Source: DASUPK01 sp963815665
GTDB taxonomy: Bacteria; Actinomycetota; Thermoleophilia; Solirubrobacterales; 70-9
Assembly (NCBI GenBank): GCA_963815665.1
Contig: CAWFHN010000008.1
Location: forward strand, 124,001 to 188,000
DNA length: 64,000 nt
Direction of reading: 5' to 3'
Shown: one piece after another, positions 26,841 to 34,260 of the stretch
Layout of the letters: each line of letters begins with the position of its first letter
How positions within the stretch are numbered: position 1 is the stretch's first letter
The notes under the pieces: model-generated
Database searches by the model: none
What the model saw: only the letters and a program-made list of their open reading frames with translations
Told to the model about the DNA's origin: nothing
Translations under genes and position numbers: made by a program

Positions 26841-26988
26841 CCTGATCTTCCTTCTTTCTACTGGTCTGGCGTGGGTCCTTGACTGCGGGCTCAGGCGTGC
26901 ACGGGTGCCCAAGGTGCTCTGCGAGGGGCGGCGCCCGGCGGATGAATCTTCTTGCGTCGGCGGCTAACGGCAGCCGCGGGCCGGACGC

Positions 26989-27045
26989 CTAGGTAAATCG
27001 CCAGAAGTAGAAGTAGGCACGCGTGTGGGCCGCGAAGCGGCTCAT
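26989..27045 (-). promoter_or_regulatory. Putative aromatic attenuation leader peptide upstream of DAHP synthase
   Basis: An 18-codon open frame, ATG at 27045 to TAG at 26989, encodes MSRFAAHTRAYFYFWRFT. The run YFYFW plus a further F puts two Tyr, three Phe and one Trp codon into the last eight residues, exactly the amino acids made by the pathway it precedes. This is the hallmark of ribosome-mediated attenuation. Right after the stop the transcript can fold into a long stem (26,988 down to about 26,954, GCGTC...GACGC with an inner GCGGCT/AGCCGC). A second GC-rich stretch follows before the DAHP synthase start. I see no classical U-run, so control might act on translation. The Shine-Dalgarno is weak. 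Confidence 0.7.
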
Positions 27046-27283
27046 GGGAGAAGCGATCTGCGTGCCGGGCTGCTGCATCGCGGGACATTCAAGCAGAGAA
27101 CCCTGGAAATCGCGAACGATGAGGGCCCGTCCAGTCAGGGGCGTGCCTGTGGGGCGGTTCAGGACCAAGCTGGGCGCCGACCGCAGACGAAGTCAGTAGC
27201 GGTGCTACTGACGAGGAGGTGGACGGCGATCCAGCGCCGGTCCTGGGCCGCATCCAGTGGCGCGACCCTGGCTGGATGGGCCC

Positions 27284-28378
27284 TTAGCCCGCGATCTCGC
27301 GCATCGAGGCGAGGAAACGCTCGTTCTCGGCGCGCGTCCCGTAGGTAACGCGCAGGCAGCCCGGGCCGCCGAGCGGCGTGCCGGGACGCACCGCGACGCC
27401 CGCCCTACTTAGCGACTCGACCACCTCGGCCTCGTCGAGGTCGCCCAGCTCGATCCAGGAGAAATTGGTCTGCGAGTCGGCCGTGGCGAAGCCCATCCCG
27501 CTGAGCTCCTCCTCGACGAAGACCCGCTCGACCAGGTTCTTCTCGACGCGCTCGGCGACGTCATCCTGGTGGCGAACCGCCTCCGCCGCGGCGGCCTGGG
27601 CGAGCGTGTTGACGCTGAAGGGCTGGCGCACCGCATCGATGGCGGCGCGGAACTGCGGCGAGCAGAGCGCGTAGCCGACCCGGAGCCCCGCGAGACCGTG
27701 GCACTTGCTGAAGGTGCGGAGCAGCACGACGTTCGGGTGCTTCGCCAGCAGATCGAGCGTCGTGTCCGGGTCGTCGCTCGTCTGGTACTCGATGTACGCC
27801 TCGTCCAGGATGATCGTGGTCCGGGCCGGGACGCTCTCGACGAAGGCGCCGATTCGCTCGGCCGGCAGGTAGGTCCCGGTCGGGTTGTTGGGGTTGCAGA
27901 CGATCAGCAGCTGCGTGGCGGCCGTGACCTCCTCGAGCATCGCGTCGAGGTCGTGGACGTAGCCCTCGCCGAGCGGGACTCGGATCTCACGCGCTCCCGA
28001 GAGGGCGGGCAGGTGCGGATAGATCGAGAAGGAGGGCCAGGCGTAGAGGATCTCGTCACCGGGCTCGCAGAGCGCCAGCGCGGCCGCGAGCAGGATCTCG
28101 CAGGAGCCGTTGGAGACGGCGATACGGGCCGGATCCGTCTCGTGCCGGTTGGCGATCTCGCGGCGGAGGACCCGCGCCTCCGAATCCGGATAGCGGTTGA
28201 CGTCCGCGGCCGCCCGTGCGATCGCCTCGATCACCGCCGGGTGCGGCGGGAAGGGCGACTCGTTCGAGGCCAGCTTGACCGTGTCGGCGGTCTCGGCCTG
28301 GGCCCTGGCGTCGTCGAGCGACGTGCCCGGCTCGTAGTGAGGGATCCGGGCCAGCTTGTCCGCGAAGGTGACGGTCAT
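27284..28378 (-). CDS. hisC: Histidinol-phosphate / aromatic aminotransferase
   Basis: A 364-aa PLP-dependent class I/II aminotransferase of the HisC family. KLASNESPFPP and NRYPDSEARVLRREIA are typical of HisC. IVCNPNNPTGTY, ILDEAYIEY and TFSKCHGLAGLRVGYA (PLP lysine in FSK) complete the fold. No other his gene is nearby; the neighbours are chorismate mutase, DAHP synthase, prephenate dehydrogenase and EPSP synthase, so a role in tyrosine/phenylalanine transamination is at least as likely (inference). Its start overlaps the GNAT stop by 4 nt. Confidence 0.9.
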   Translation of the reverse strand: MTVTFADKLARIPHYEPGTSLDDARAQAETADTVKLASNESPFPPHPAVIEAIARAAADVNRYPDSEARVLRREIANRHETDPARIAVSNGSCEILLAAALALCEPGDEILYAWPSFSIYPHLPALSGAREIRVPLGEGYVHDLDAMLEEVTAATQLLIVCNPNNPTGTYLPAERIGAFVESVPARTTIILDEAYIEYQTSDDPDTTLDLLAKHPNVVLLRTFSKCHGLAGLRVGYALCSPQFRAAIDAVRQPFSVNTLAQAAAAEAVRHQDDVAERVEKNLVERVFVEEELSGMGFATADSQTNFSWIELGDLDEAEVVESLSRAGVAVRPGTPLGGPGCLRVTYGTRAENERFLASMREIAG

Positions 28379-28848
28379 CGGGGCTCCATTGTTACCGGTC
28401 GCCTGTAGCGGACCGCCGGCTCACCGGTACGCGGGTGGATCTTCTCGGACCCGTCGGGACGCCACCCCTGCCCCTCGTAGAAGGCGATCGCGCGCGCGTT
28501 CCCCTTGAAGGTCCAGAGGACCACCTCCGAGTAGGGCAACCGAGAGAGGCGCTCCATCGCCGCGCGCATCAGGGCCTCCCCCGCCCCCCTGCGCCAGTGC
28601 TCCGGCTCGACGTACATCCCCACCAGCTCGGCCACCTCGGGCCCGACGTCGGACTCGCGCGAGGGCGCGGCGACGTAGCAATAGCCCGCGAACGAGTGGT
28701 CGATCTCCGCCACGTAGGTGAACGCGTCGCCGACCGGCCGCTTCAGCCCGACGCCGACCTCGTGCCGCCAGCGCTCGACCGGCAGCTGCTCGAGCTTCTC
28801 CGGGTTGACGATCTCGCGGTATCCCATCCGCCAGCCCGCCGCCGTCAC
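28375..28848 (-). CDS. GNAT-family N-acetyltransferase, 5' end uncertain
   Basis: A 157-aa frame from GTG 28848. The acetyl-CoA-binding motif A is clear: LVGMYVEPEHWRRGAGEALM (R/QxxGxA variant RRGAGE), followed by LWTFKGNARAIAFYEGQGW. Family-like sequence continues upstream in the same frame (VREATPDDTEAIVSVTAAGW, up to about 28,914), but no ATG, GTG or TTG begins it before it runs into the 3' end of aroH. Either an unusual start is used, or a small indel has separated the gene from its start. The substrate is unknown; it is coupled to hisC. Confidence 0.8.
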   Translation of the reverse strand: MTAAGWRMGYREIVNPEKLEQLPVERWRHEVGVGLKRPVGDAFTYVAEIDHSFAGYCYVAAPSRESDVGPEVAELVGMYVEPEHWRRGAGEALMRAAMERLSRLPYSEVVLWTFKGNARAIAFYEGQGWRPDGSEKIHPRTGEPAVRYRRPVTMEPR

Positions 28849-28898
28849 CGAGACGATCGCCTCGGTGTCGTCAGGCGTCGCTTCGCGGACACCGACGG

Positions 28899-29276
28899 CT
28901 ACTGCGCCGCCTTCAGGTCGGAGCGGAGATCCTGGGCCTCCCCCAGATAGGCGTGCGCCGGGGTGTGGTCAGGGGGCGCGTAGTAGTGCAGCAGCACGCG
29001 AATCACCGACCGCATCGCGTTTGGGACGTCGATCTCGCGGGCGCAGAGGAGCGGCACCATGTCGAGCCCGAGCTTGCGCGCCGCGACCGCCGGGAACTCG
29101 GCGTTCAGGTCGGCGGTCGAGGTGAAGATGCAGCTCACCATCTGCTCGGGCTTCAGGTCGTTGCGGCCGATCAGCTCCCGCATCAGCTCCTCGGCCGCCT
29201 CGACGATGTCGGCGGGGTCGTTGCGGCCCACCTTGGTGGCGCCCCGAACCGCCCAGAGTCGTACGTCATCGCTCAT
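28899..29276 (-). CDS. aroH: Chorismate mutase, AroH class
   Basis: A 125-aa monofunctional chorismate mutase of the trimeric AroH type, converting chorismate to prephenate for TyrA. VRLWAVRGATKVGRNDPADI, ISCIFT-like VSCIFTSTADLNAEFPAVAAR and VPLLCAREIDVPNAM match the family including active-site Arg and Glu positions. The start overlaps the end of rluB by 4 nt. Confidence 0.95.
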   Translation of the reverse strand: MSDDVRLWAVRGATKVGRNDPADIVEAAEELMRELIGRNDLKPEQMVSCIFTSTADLNAEFPAVAARKLGLDMVPLLCAREIDVPNAMRSVIRVLLHYYAPPDHTPAHAYLGEAQDLRSDLKAAQ

Positions 29277-29968
29277 GGCGCGGAATCTTCCCAGAGCGCG
29301 GCGATCTGCCCCTCCTCGAGCAGCCGGGCCTCTCCACGGCGAAGCTCCCCCAGCACCAGAGAGCCGATCCTGATCCGGGTCAGGGACTGGGCTTCGTTGC
29401 CGATCGCCTCCGCCATCCGGCGCACCTGGCGCTTGCGCCCCTCGCGAATCGTCACCTCGATCCCGCGCTCGCCCCGCCGCACGACCTCGGCCGGGCCGGT
29501 CGGGCCATCCTCGAGCCGGACTCCGCCGCGCAGGCGGTCGAGATCTGCGTCGGACGGCGGGCGAGCCAGGCGGAGGCGGTACGTCTTCCGCACCCCGTAT
29601 CGAGGATGCGTGAGCCGGTTGGCGAGCTCGCCGTCGTTGGTGAGCAGGATCAGCCCTGTCGAGTCGGCGTCCAGCCTGCCGACGGGATAGAGCCGCCGCT
29701 CGGAGTCCACCAGCTCGGTGACGGCCGGACGCTTCCCCGGCTCGCTGGCCGTCGAGACCACTCCGGCGGGCTTGTTGACGGCCCAGACCTCGCGCGGCTC
29801 GGGCGCGACGCTGCGGCCATCCACGGCCACATCCGAACCCTCGTCCACATCCCGGGCCGGGTCGGTGACCACCTCGCCGCCGACCCGGACCTTTCCCGCG
29901 GCGATCAGCCCCTCCGCCGCGCGACGCGACGCGACGCCGGCATGGGCGAGGTACTTGGCGAGCCTCAC
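29273..29968 (-). CDS. rluB: 23S rRNA pseudouridine synthase, RluB/RsuA family
   Basis: A 231-aa protein. The N-terminal S4 domain (MRLAKYLAHAGVASRRAAEG) is followed by the pseudouridine synthase core with YPVGRLDADSTGLILLTNDG (catalytic Asp in GRLD) and RMAEAIGNEAQSLTRIRIG. It probably modifies a 23S rRNA uridine. It is frequently found next to scpAB in Actinobacteria and Firmicutes; here two cell-wall genes separate it from scpB. Confidence 0.93.
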   Translation of the reverse strand: MRLAKYLAHAGVASRRAAEGLIAAGKVRVGGEVVTDPARDVDEGSDVAVDGRSVAPEPREVWAVNKPAGVVSTASEPGKRPAVTELVDSERRLYPVGRLDADSTGLILLTNDGELANRLTHPRYGVRKTYRLRLARPPSDADLDRLRGGVRLEDGPTGPAEVVRRGERGIEVTIREGRKRQVRRMAEAIGNEAQSLTRIRIGSLVLGELRRGEARLLEEGQIAALWEDSAP

Positions 29969-29990
29969 TCCCGCATTGTCGCCCCGAGGC

Positions 29991-30665
29991 TCAGCAGTCG
30001 CCGAGCTTGGTCAGGTCGGAGCGGTAGATCTGCATGTCGGCGTGGTTCCAGTCGCCATGGGTCTGGCCCCGGAAGCGCGGGTCGAGCTCCTTGTAGAACG
30101 GCGAGGAGAGGCTCTCGTTGTGGCCGATGACCTGCGAGACCGGGATGCCGAAGCGGCAGCGGAGCCACTGCGTGAAGTGGAGCGAGCCGTTCAGCTGTGC
30201 GGGCCGGTTGAGGATGTCCTGGTCGGAGAAGCCGACGTGCTCGATCCCGATTGCGACCTGGTTGAGGCCGACGACGTGGCGGCAGCGGATCGTCGGCGGC
30301 ACGAACTTGTAGACGGCGCCCGAGGCGCTGACGGCGAAGTGAGAGCAGACGTTGGGCAGCTCGTGGAACTCGACGTCGGGCCGGTCGGTCCTGAAGGTGT
30401 TGAAGATCGAGCTGATGCTGCCCGCCGCGGCATAGTGCTCGACGATCAGCTTCGGGTTCTTGAGCCGCCACTTGTAGCGGCCGTAGTGGCGCTTGGAGTA
30501 GGCGGCCATCTCCCGCTTGCGCTTCTTCGGGTACGGGATCAGCTTCTTGTGGATCGGGGGCTTGCGGACCGCGCTGGTTGCGGTCGGCGCCGCCCCGGCG
30601 CCGGATCCGGCGCCGGCGCCGAGCACGGCGGCGATCGCGATCAACCCGATGACGAGGCGGCTCAC
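29991..30665 (-). CDS. Exported N-acetylmuramoyl-L-alanine amidase-like protein (amidase_2/PGRP)
   Basis: A 224-aa protein with an N-terminal signal peptide (LVIGLIAIAAVLGAGAGSGA). The rest looks like the amidase_2/PGRP zinc fold: LIVEHYAAAGSI (first His), VCSHFAVSASGAVYKFVPP, GIEHVGFSD and QVIGHNESLSS (second His). It would cleave the lactyl-amide bond in peptidoglycan. The third zinc ligand is not certain. It sits next to an exported M14 peptidase in the same operon, suggesting shared work on cell-wall peptides. Confidence 0.8.
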   Translation of the reverse strand: MSRLVIGLIAIAAVLGAGAGSGAGAAPTATSAVRKPPIHKKLIPYPKKRKREMAAYSKRHYGRYKWRLKNPKLIVEHYAAAGSISSIFNTFRTDRPDVEFHELPNVCSHFAVSASGAVYKFVPPTIRCRHVVGLNQVAIGIEHVGFSDQDILNRPAQLNGSLHFTQWLRCRFGIPVSQVIGHNESLSSPFYKELDPRFRGQTHGDWNHADMQIYRSDLTKLGDC

Positions 30666-30666
30666 C

Positions 30667-31416
30667 TCAGCGGCCCTCCGCCACGGTCAGTGCGGCCCTG
30701 GCCTGGCGACCGGCGGAGCGACCGCTGATCGGGCCGGGCGGCATCTCGACCACGAAGGCGGCGCTGCCCGGAAAGGCGTGCATCTCCCAGGTGATCGCCG
30801 TGCCGTGCAGCCCCTTGCCCCTGCAGCTCGTCCGCATGCCCACCAGCTTTGCGTATTCCGCGGCGATCGGCGGCCTGCCGCGGCAGGCAAGCACGGCGCC
30901 CCACGGCTGGTGGTACCAGATCGAGATATCGGGCCGGATCCGGCGGGCGAACGCGATCACGGCTCGCGACTCGGGCTCCGAGGAAGGACGGGGGCCCGGG
31001 TAGTAGCCGTTGGAGTGTGGGAGGTCTTCTCGCCATCGGTACGGGAAGTTCCGGTTCAGGTCCACCCCATGCGCGTTCTTGCGCGTGTGTGCCCTCAACC
31101 CATCCGGATTAACCGTCTGGATCGCCCAGAGTTGCGTCCCCCGCAGGGCGCTCGCCTGCGCCGACGCACGCCGCTTGATCGCGGCGACGATGCGCAGGCC
31201 GGCCCGCTCGTCGCCGTGGATCACGCCGACGACCAGCGCCACGCGCGCCCCGGCGGGGTCGCCGAGCCGCACGGCCGTGATCGGGCGCTTCTGGACGGAC
31301 CTCCCGATCTCGATCCGCTCGGTCGCCCGGCCCGCCGTGGGATCCGCACCGGCCTGCCCCGCCAAACCGGCCGCCACCGCCGCCAGGACCAGCCCCGCCG
31401 CGATCCGGCCCCTCAC
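30667..31416 (-). CDS. Exported M14-family zinc carboxypeptidase / murein peptide amidase-like
   Basis: A 249-aa protein with a signal peptide (IAAGLVLAAVAAGLAGQAGA). Zinc ligands are seen in VGVIHGDERAG (HxxE) and later YHQPWG. QTVNPDGL and GVDLNRNFPYRW are the substrate-binding Asn/Arg motifs of M14, and the catalytic Glu is in FVVEMPPG. Its small size and N-terminal RSVQKRPITAVRLG resemble MpaA-type murein peptide amidases rather than pancreatic-type enzymes. Its stop lies 2 nt before the amidase start. Confidence 0.88.
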   Translation of the reverse strand: MRGRIAAGLVLAAVAAGLAGQAGADPTAGRATERIEIGRSVQKRPITAVRLGDPAGARVALVVGVIHGDERAGLRIVAAIKRRASAQASALRGTQLWAIQTVNPDGLRAHTRKNAHGVDLNRNFPYRWREDLPHSNGYYPGPRPSSEPESRAVIAFARRIRPDISIWYHQPWGAVLACRGRPPIAAEYAKLVGMRTSCRGKGLHGTAITWEMHAFPGSAAFVVEMPPGPISGRSAGRQARAALTVAEGR

Positions 31417-31988
31417 TCGACCCTCTGCTCACCCGCCTTCAGCAGGCGCTCGCGCAGCTCGCGCTCGTCCTCCGGCGTCGGGTCGAATTGAGCTGGGTCG
31501 GGCAGAGCATCGAGGCCCGAGAGCCCGAAGAGCTTCTCGAACAGAGGCGTCGTGCCGTAGGTGACCGCGCCGAACTGCGTCCGCCCGCGCTCCTCGATCA
31601 TCCCCCGCTCGGTCAGGCTGGCCACGGCGGAGTCCGACGACACACCGCGGATGCGGGCGACCTCGGGCCGAGAGACCGGCTGCAGGTAGGCGACGATCGC
31701 CAGCACCTCGGCCTGGGCCTGGGTGAGCGGCGGCGTCCGGGGCTTGGCGAGCAGGCGCCGGGCCGCATCCTCCGCCTCGGGGATCGCGGCGAGGGCGTAG
31801 CCCCCGGCGACACGGCGCAGCTGCACCCCGCGGCCATCCTCCTTCAGCCGGCCCTCCAGCTCCTCCAGCGCTCCGGCGACGGCGTCCTCCTCGACCTCGA
31901 TCGCCTCGGCCAGCTCAGCGGGCGACACCGGCTCGGGCGCCAGGAAGAGCAGCGCCTCCACAGCGGCCCTCAGGCCATCGGTCGTCAT
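31413..31988 (-). CDS. scpB: Segregation and condensation protein B
   Basis: A 191-aa ScpB, a winged-helix partner of ScpA and SMC in chromosome condensation. Family landmarks are AVEALLFLAPEPVSPAELAE, GYALAAIPEAED and LTQAQAEVLAIVAYLQPVSR with the RGVSSDSAVASLTERGMIEE stretch. It overlaps scpA and the peptidase gene by 4 nt on each side. Confidence 0.94.
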   Translation of the reverse strand: MTTDGLRAAVEALLFLAPEPVSPAELAEAIEVEEDAVAGALEELEGRLKEDGRGVQLRRVAGGYALAAIPEAEDAARRLLAKPRTPPLTQAQAEVLAIVAYLQPVSRPEVARIRGVSSDSAVASLTERGMIEERGRTQFGAVTYGTTPLFEKLFGLSGLDALPDPAQFDPTPEDERELRERLLKAGEQRVE

Positions 31989-32710
31989 TGCGCTTGCACC
32001 TCGATCCGGCCGAAGGTCTCCTTCTGCGTCCAGGTCGCCTCACCGCGGCGGTAGAGCTCGAGCAGCGCGAACAGGGTCACCGCCTGGGTGAATCGATCCT
32101 CGCCACCGAACGTCTCGTCGAAGTCGAGCGACTTGCGAGACCGCAGCAGGTCCCGCACGATCGAGAGCCGGCGCTGGAGGGTGACCGTGGTGCGGATGTG
32201 CCGGGTATCCGGCTCGGGCGGAATCGTCAGCAGGTCGCCGAGGGCCACGCCGACGCGATCGGGCTCGTACACCTTGGTCGCGGCGTCCAGGGCGGCCCGC
32301 CGGAGCTCGGCGGGCAGAGGCGCCGACCGGTACATGACGCCACCCTCGCGCTCGAGGCGATCCGAGAGCATCCTGGCCGCCTCGCTGTAGCGGCGGTACT
32401 CGAGCATCCGGGCGAGGAGCTCGTCTGCGGCCTCCTGCGGCCCGAGCTCCTCGTCCCCCTCCTCGCTGGGCAGCAGCAGCCGCGACTTGAGCTCGCAGAG
32501 CGCCGCGATCAACACCAGGAACTCGGTGACGGCCTCAAGGTCCAGGTCCCCCTCCCCGGCGTCGCCCATGTGGTCGATGTAGGCGATCACGATCTCGCCG
32601 AGCGGGACCTCCGACAGGGAGATCTCCTCCCGCAGCAACACCGCCAGCAGCAGGTCGAAGGGCCCCTGGAAGACATCGAGGTCGAGATCGAGCTCGGAGA
32701 CCGAGGTCAC
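31985..32710 (-). CDS. scpA: Segregation and condensation protein A
   Basis: A 241-aa kleisin ScpA. Signature: DLDVFQGPFDLLLAVLLREE near the N-terminus, LDLEAVTEFLVLIAALCELK and a C-terminal winged helix (VTLFALLELYRRGEATW). It bridges the SMC dimer together with ScpB. Upstream lie trpS and a perfect inverted repeat. Confidence 0.95.
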   Translation of the reverse strand: MTSVSELDLDLDVFQGPFDLLLAVLLREEISLSEVPLGEIVIAYIDHMGDAGEGDLDLEAVTEFLVLIAALCELKSRLLLPSEEGDEELGPQEAADELLARMLEYRRYSEAARMLSDRLEREGGVMYRSAPLPAELRRAALDAATKVYEPDRVGVALGDLLTIPPEPDTRHIRTTVTLQRRLSIVRDLLRSRKSLDFDETFGGEDRFTQAVTLFALLELYRRGEATWTQKETFGRIEVQAQ

Positions 32711-32745
32711 GGGCGAAACAGTAGAGCGCTCACAGGCGTCTCCCC

Positions 32746-32792
32746 CCGCGGGGCGCTTTATTCGCGATATGGACGACTAAAGCGCCCCGCGG
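32746..32792 (-). terminator. Perfect 15-bp inverted repeat spanning the trpS stop codon
   Basis: Arms at 32746-32760 and 32778-32792 are exact reverse complements around a 17-nt loop; the right arm includes the last codons and the stop of trpS. It is a likely transcription end or mRNA-stabilising stem for trpS, but no U-run follows. Confidence 0.6.
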
Positions 32793-33775
32793 CGCGGGCC
32801 GACGCCGATCGCCGAGCGCACCTCGGCGAGGATGGGCGCCGCGATGGCCCGGGCCTTCTCCGCGCCGGCGCTGAGCGTCGCCTCGAGCGAAGCCTCGTCG
32901 GGGCGGAGCTCCTCGTAGCGCTCGCGAACGGGCGCCAGGTACTCGACGACAGCCTCCGCAACGGCGCCCTTGAAGTCGCCGTAGCCCGAACCGTCGAACT
33001 CCTTCTCCACCTCGTCCTCGGTGACGCCACGGGACACGGCCAGGATCTCGATGAGATTCGCGATGCCCTCCTTGCCGTCGCCGCGCTTGACCTCGGATCC
33101 CGAGTCGGTGACCGCGCTCTTGATCTTCTTGGTGACGGTCCTCGGGTCGTCGAGCACCAGGACGGTTCCGGCGTCGGTGCCGCCGGTCGTCGACATCTTG
33201 CTGGTGGGTTCCTGCAGGTCCATGATCCGCGCGCCGACCTCCGGGATGCGCGACTCGGGCACCGTGAGGACCTCGCCGAAGCGCTCGTTGAAGCGGCGAG
33301 CGATCTCGCGCATCAGCTCCACGTGCTGTAGCTGGTCGTGGCCGACCGGCACCTCCTGGCCGCGATACGCGAGGACGTCGGCGGCCATCAGCACCGGATA
33401 GAAGAAGAGCCCGGCCGAGACCAGCTCCCGCTGCTTCGCCGACTTGTCCTTGAACTGGGTCATCCGGTTGAGGTCGCCGTGGGAGGTGACCGCCGCGAGG
33501 TACCAGGTGAGCTCGGTGTGCTCGCGGACGTCGGACTGGCGGAAGAGGATGCAGCGCTCGGGATCGAGTCCCGCGGCGAGCAGGATCGCCGTCGTGTCGT
33601 AGACGCTCTCGCGCAGCGTGGCGGGGTCCCAGGGCACGGTCAGCGCGTGAAGGTCGACGATGCAGTAGATCGCCGGATCGCCGCGATCCTGGCCCTCGAC
33701 GTACTGCCGAATGGCCCCGATGTAGTTGCCGAGGTGCTTCTGGCCCGTCGGCTGGATGCCGCTGAAGATGCGCAC
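32777..33775 (-). CDS. trpS: Tryptophanyl-tRNA synthetase
   Basis: A 332-aa class I synthetase charging tRNA-Trp. MRIFSGIQPTGQKHLGNYIG contains the HIGH-equivalent (HLGN). VGHDQLQHVELMREIARRFN and KMSTT (KMSKS-equivalent, in TSKMSTTGG) complete the active site. It is full length. Its stop is embedded in a perfect inverted repeat. Confidence 0.97.
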   Translation of the reverse strand: MRIFSGIQPTGQKHLGNYIGAIRQYVEGQDRGDPAIYCIVDLHALTVPWDPATLRESVYDTTAILLAAGLDPERCILFRQSDVREHTELTWYLAAVTSHGDLNRMTQFKDKSAKQRELVSAGLFFYPVLMAADVLAYRGQEVPVGHDQLQHVELMREIARRFNERFGEVLTVPESRIPEVGARIMDLQEPTSKMSTTGGTDAGTVLVLDDPRTVTKKIKSAVTDSGSEVKRGDGKEGIANLIEILAVSRGVTEDEVEKEFDGSGYGDFKGAVAEAVVEYLAPVRERYEELRPDEASLEATLSAGAEKARAIAAPILAEVRSAIGVGPRRGAL

Positions 33776-33837
33776 TAAGGCGCGAGCCTACTGACGGGAC
33801 GGCTTCGCCATCAGGTCGCGGCCACTGCTGCTGGCGG

Positions 33838-34254
33838 CTAGCGCCAGGGACCTTCGCCGCTGACCTTCTCCGGCGTCGTCCGGATCACGAAGCCGGCCGG
33901 AGGGTTGTCCATCGGCGGGTATTTCACGTCCGGCCCCATGTAGATGTGAGCGAGCCGCTGCAGCAACTCCGGCGCTCCACCCTCCTGGATCCGAGCGGTT
34001 CCCCGGACGACCAGGTACTTGGGGAGCCCGCGTTCGCTCACGCCATCTCCCTGGATCGAGATCGCGACCCGCGGATCTCGCTCGACGTTCTTCACCTTCA
34101 GGTAGCGGCCGAGGTGCGCGGTGACCAGCTCGTCGCCGTCGAGGCCGACCCAGACGCAGGTGACCTGGGGCCCGCCGTCGGGATTGAGCGTGACCATGTG
34201 GGCCAGGCGATCCGATTCGATCAGCGCCCGCGCCTCTGGATGGAGATCGCCCAC
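33838..34254 (-). CDS. Pyridoxamine-phosphate-oxidase-fold (PPOX, possibly F420-dependent) protein
   Basis: A 138-aa split-barrel flavin/deazaflavin-binding protein. RLAHMVTLNPDGGPQVTCVWVG, AHLGRYLKVKNVERDPRVAI and YLVVRGTARI are typical of the PPOX class F420-dependent enzymes abundant in Actinobacteria. The substrate is not predictable. It starts 6 nt after the stop of the MFS exporter gene, so the two are probably co-transcribed. Confidence 0.85.
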   Translation of the reverse strand: MGDLHPEARALIESDRLAHMVTLNPDGGPQVTCVWVGLDGDELVTAHLGRYLKVKNVERDPRVAISIQGDGVSERGLPKYLVVRGTARIQEGGAPELLQRLAHIYMGPDVKYPPMDNPPAGFVIRTTPEKVSGEGPWR

Positions 34255-34260
34255 CGCAGC

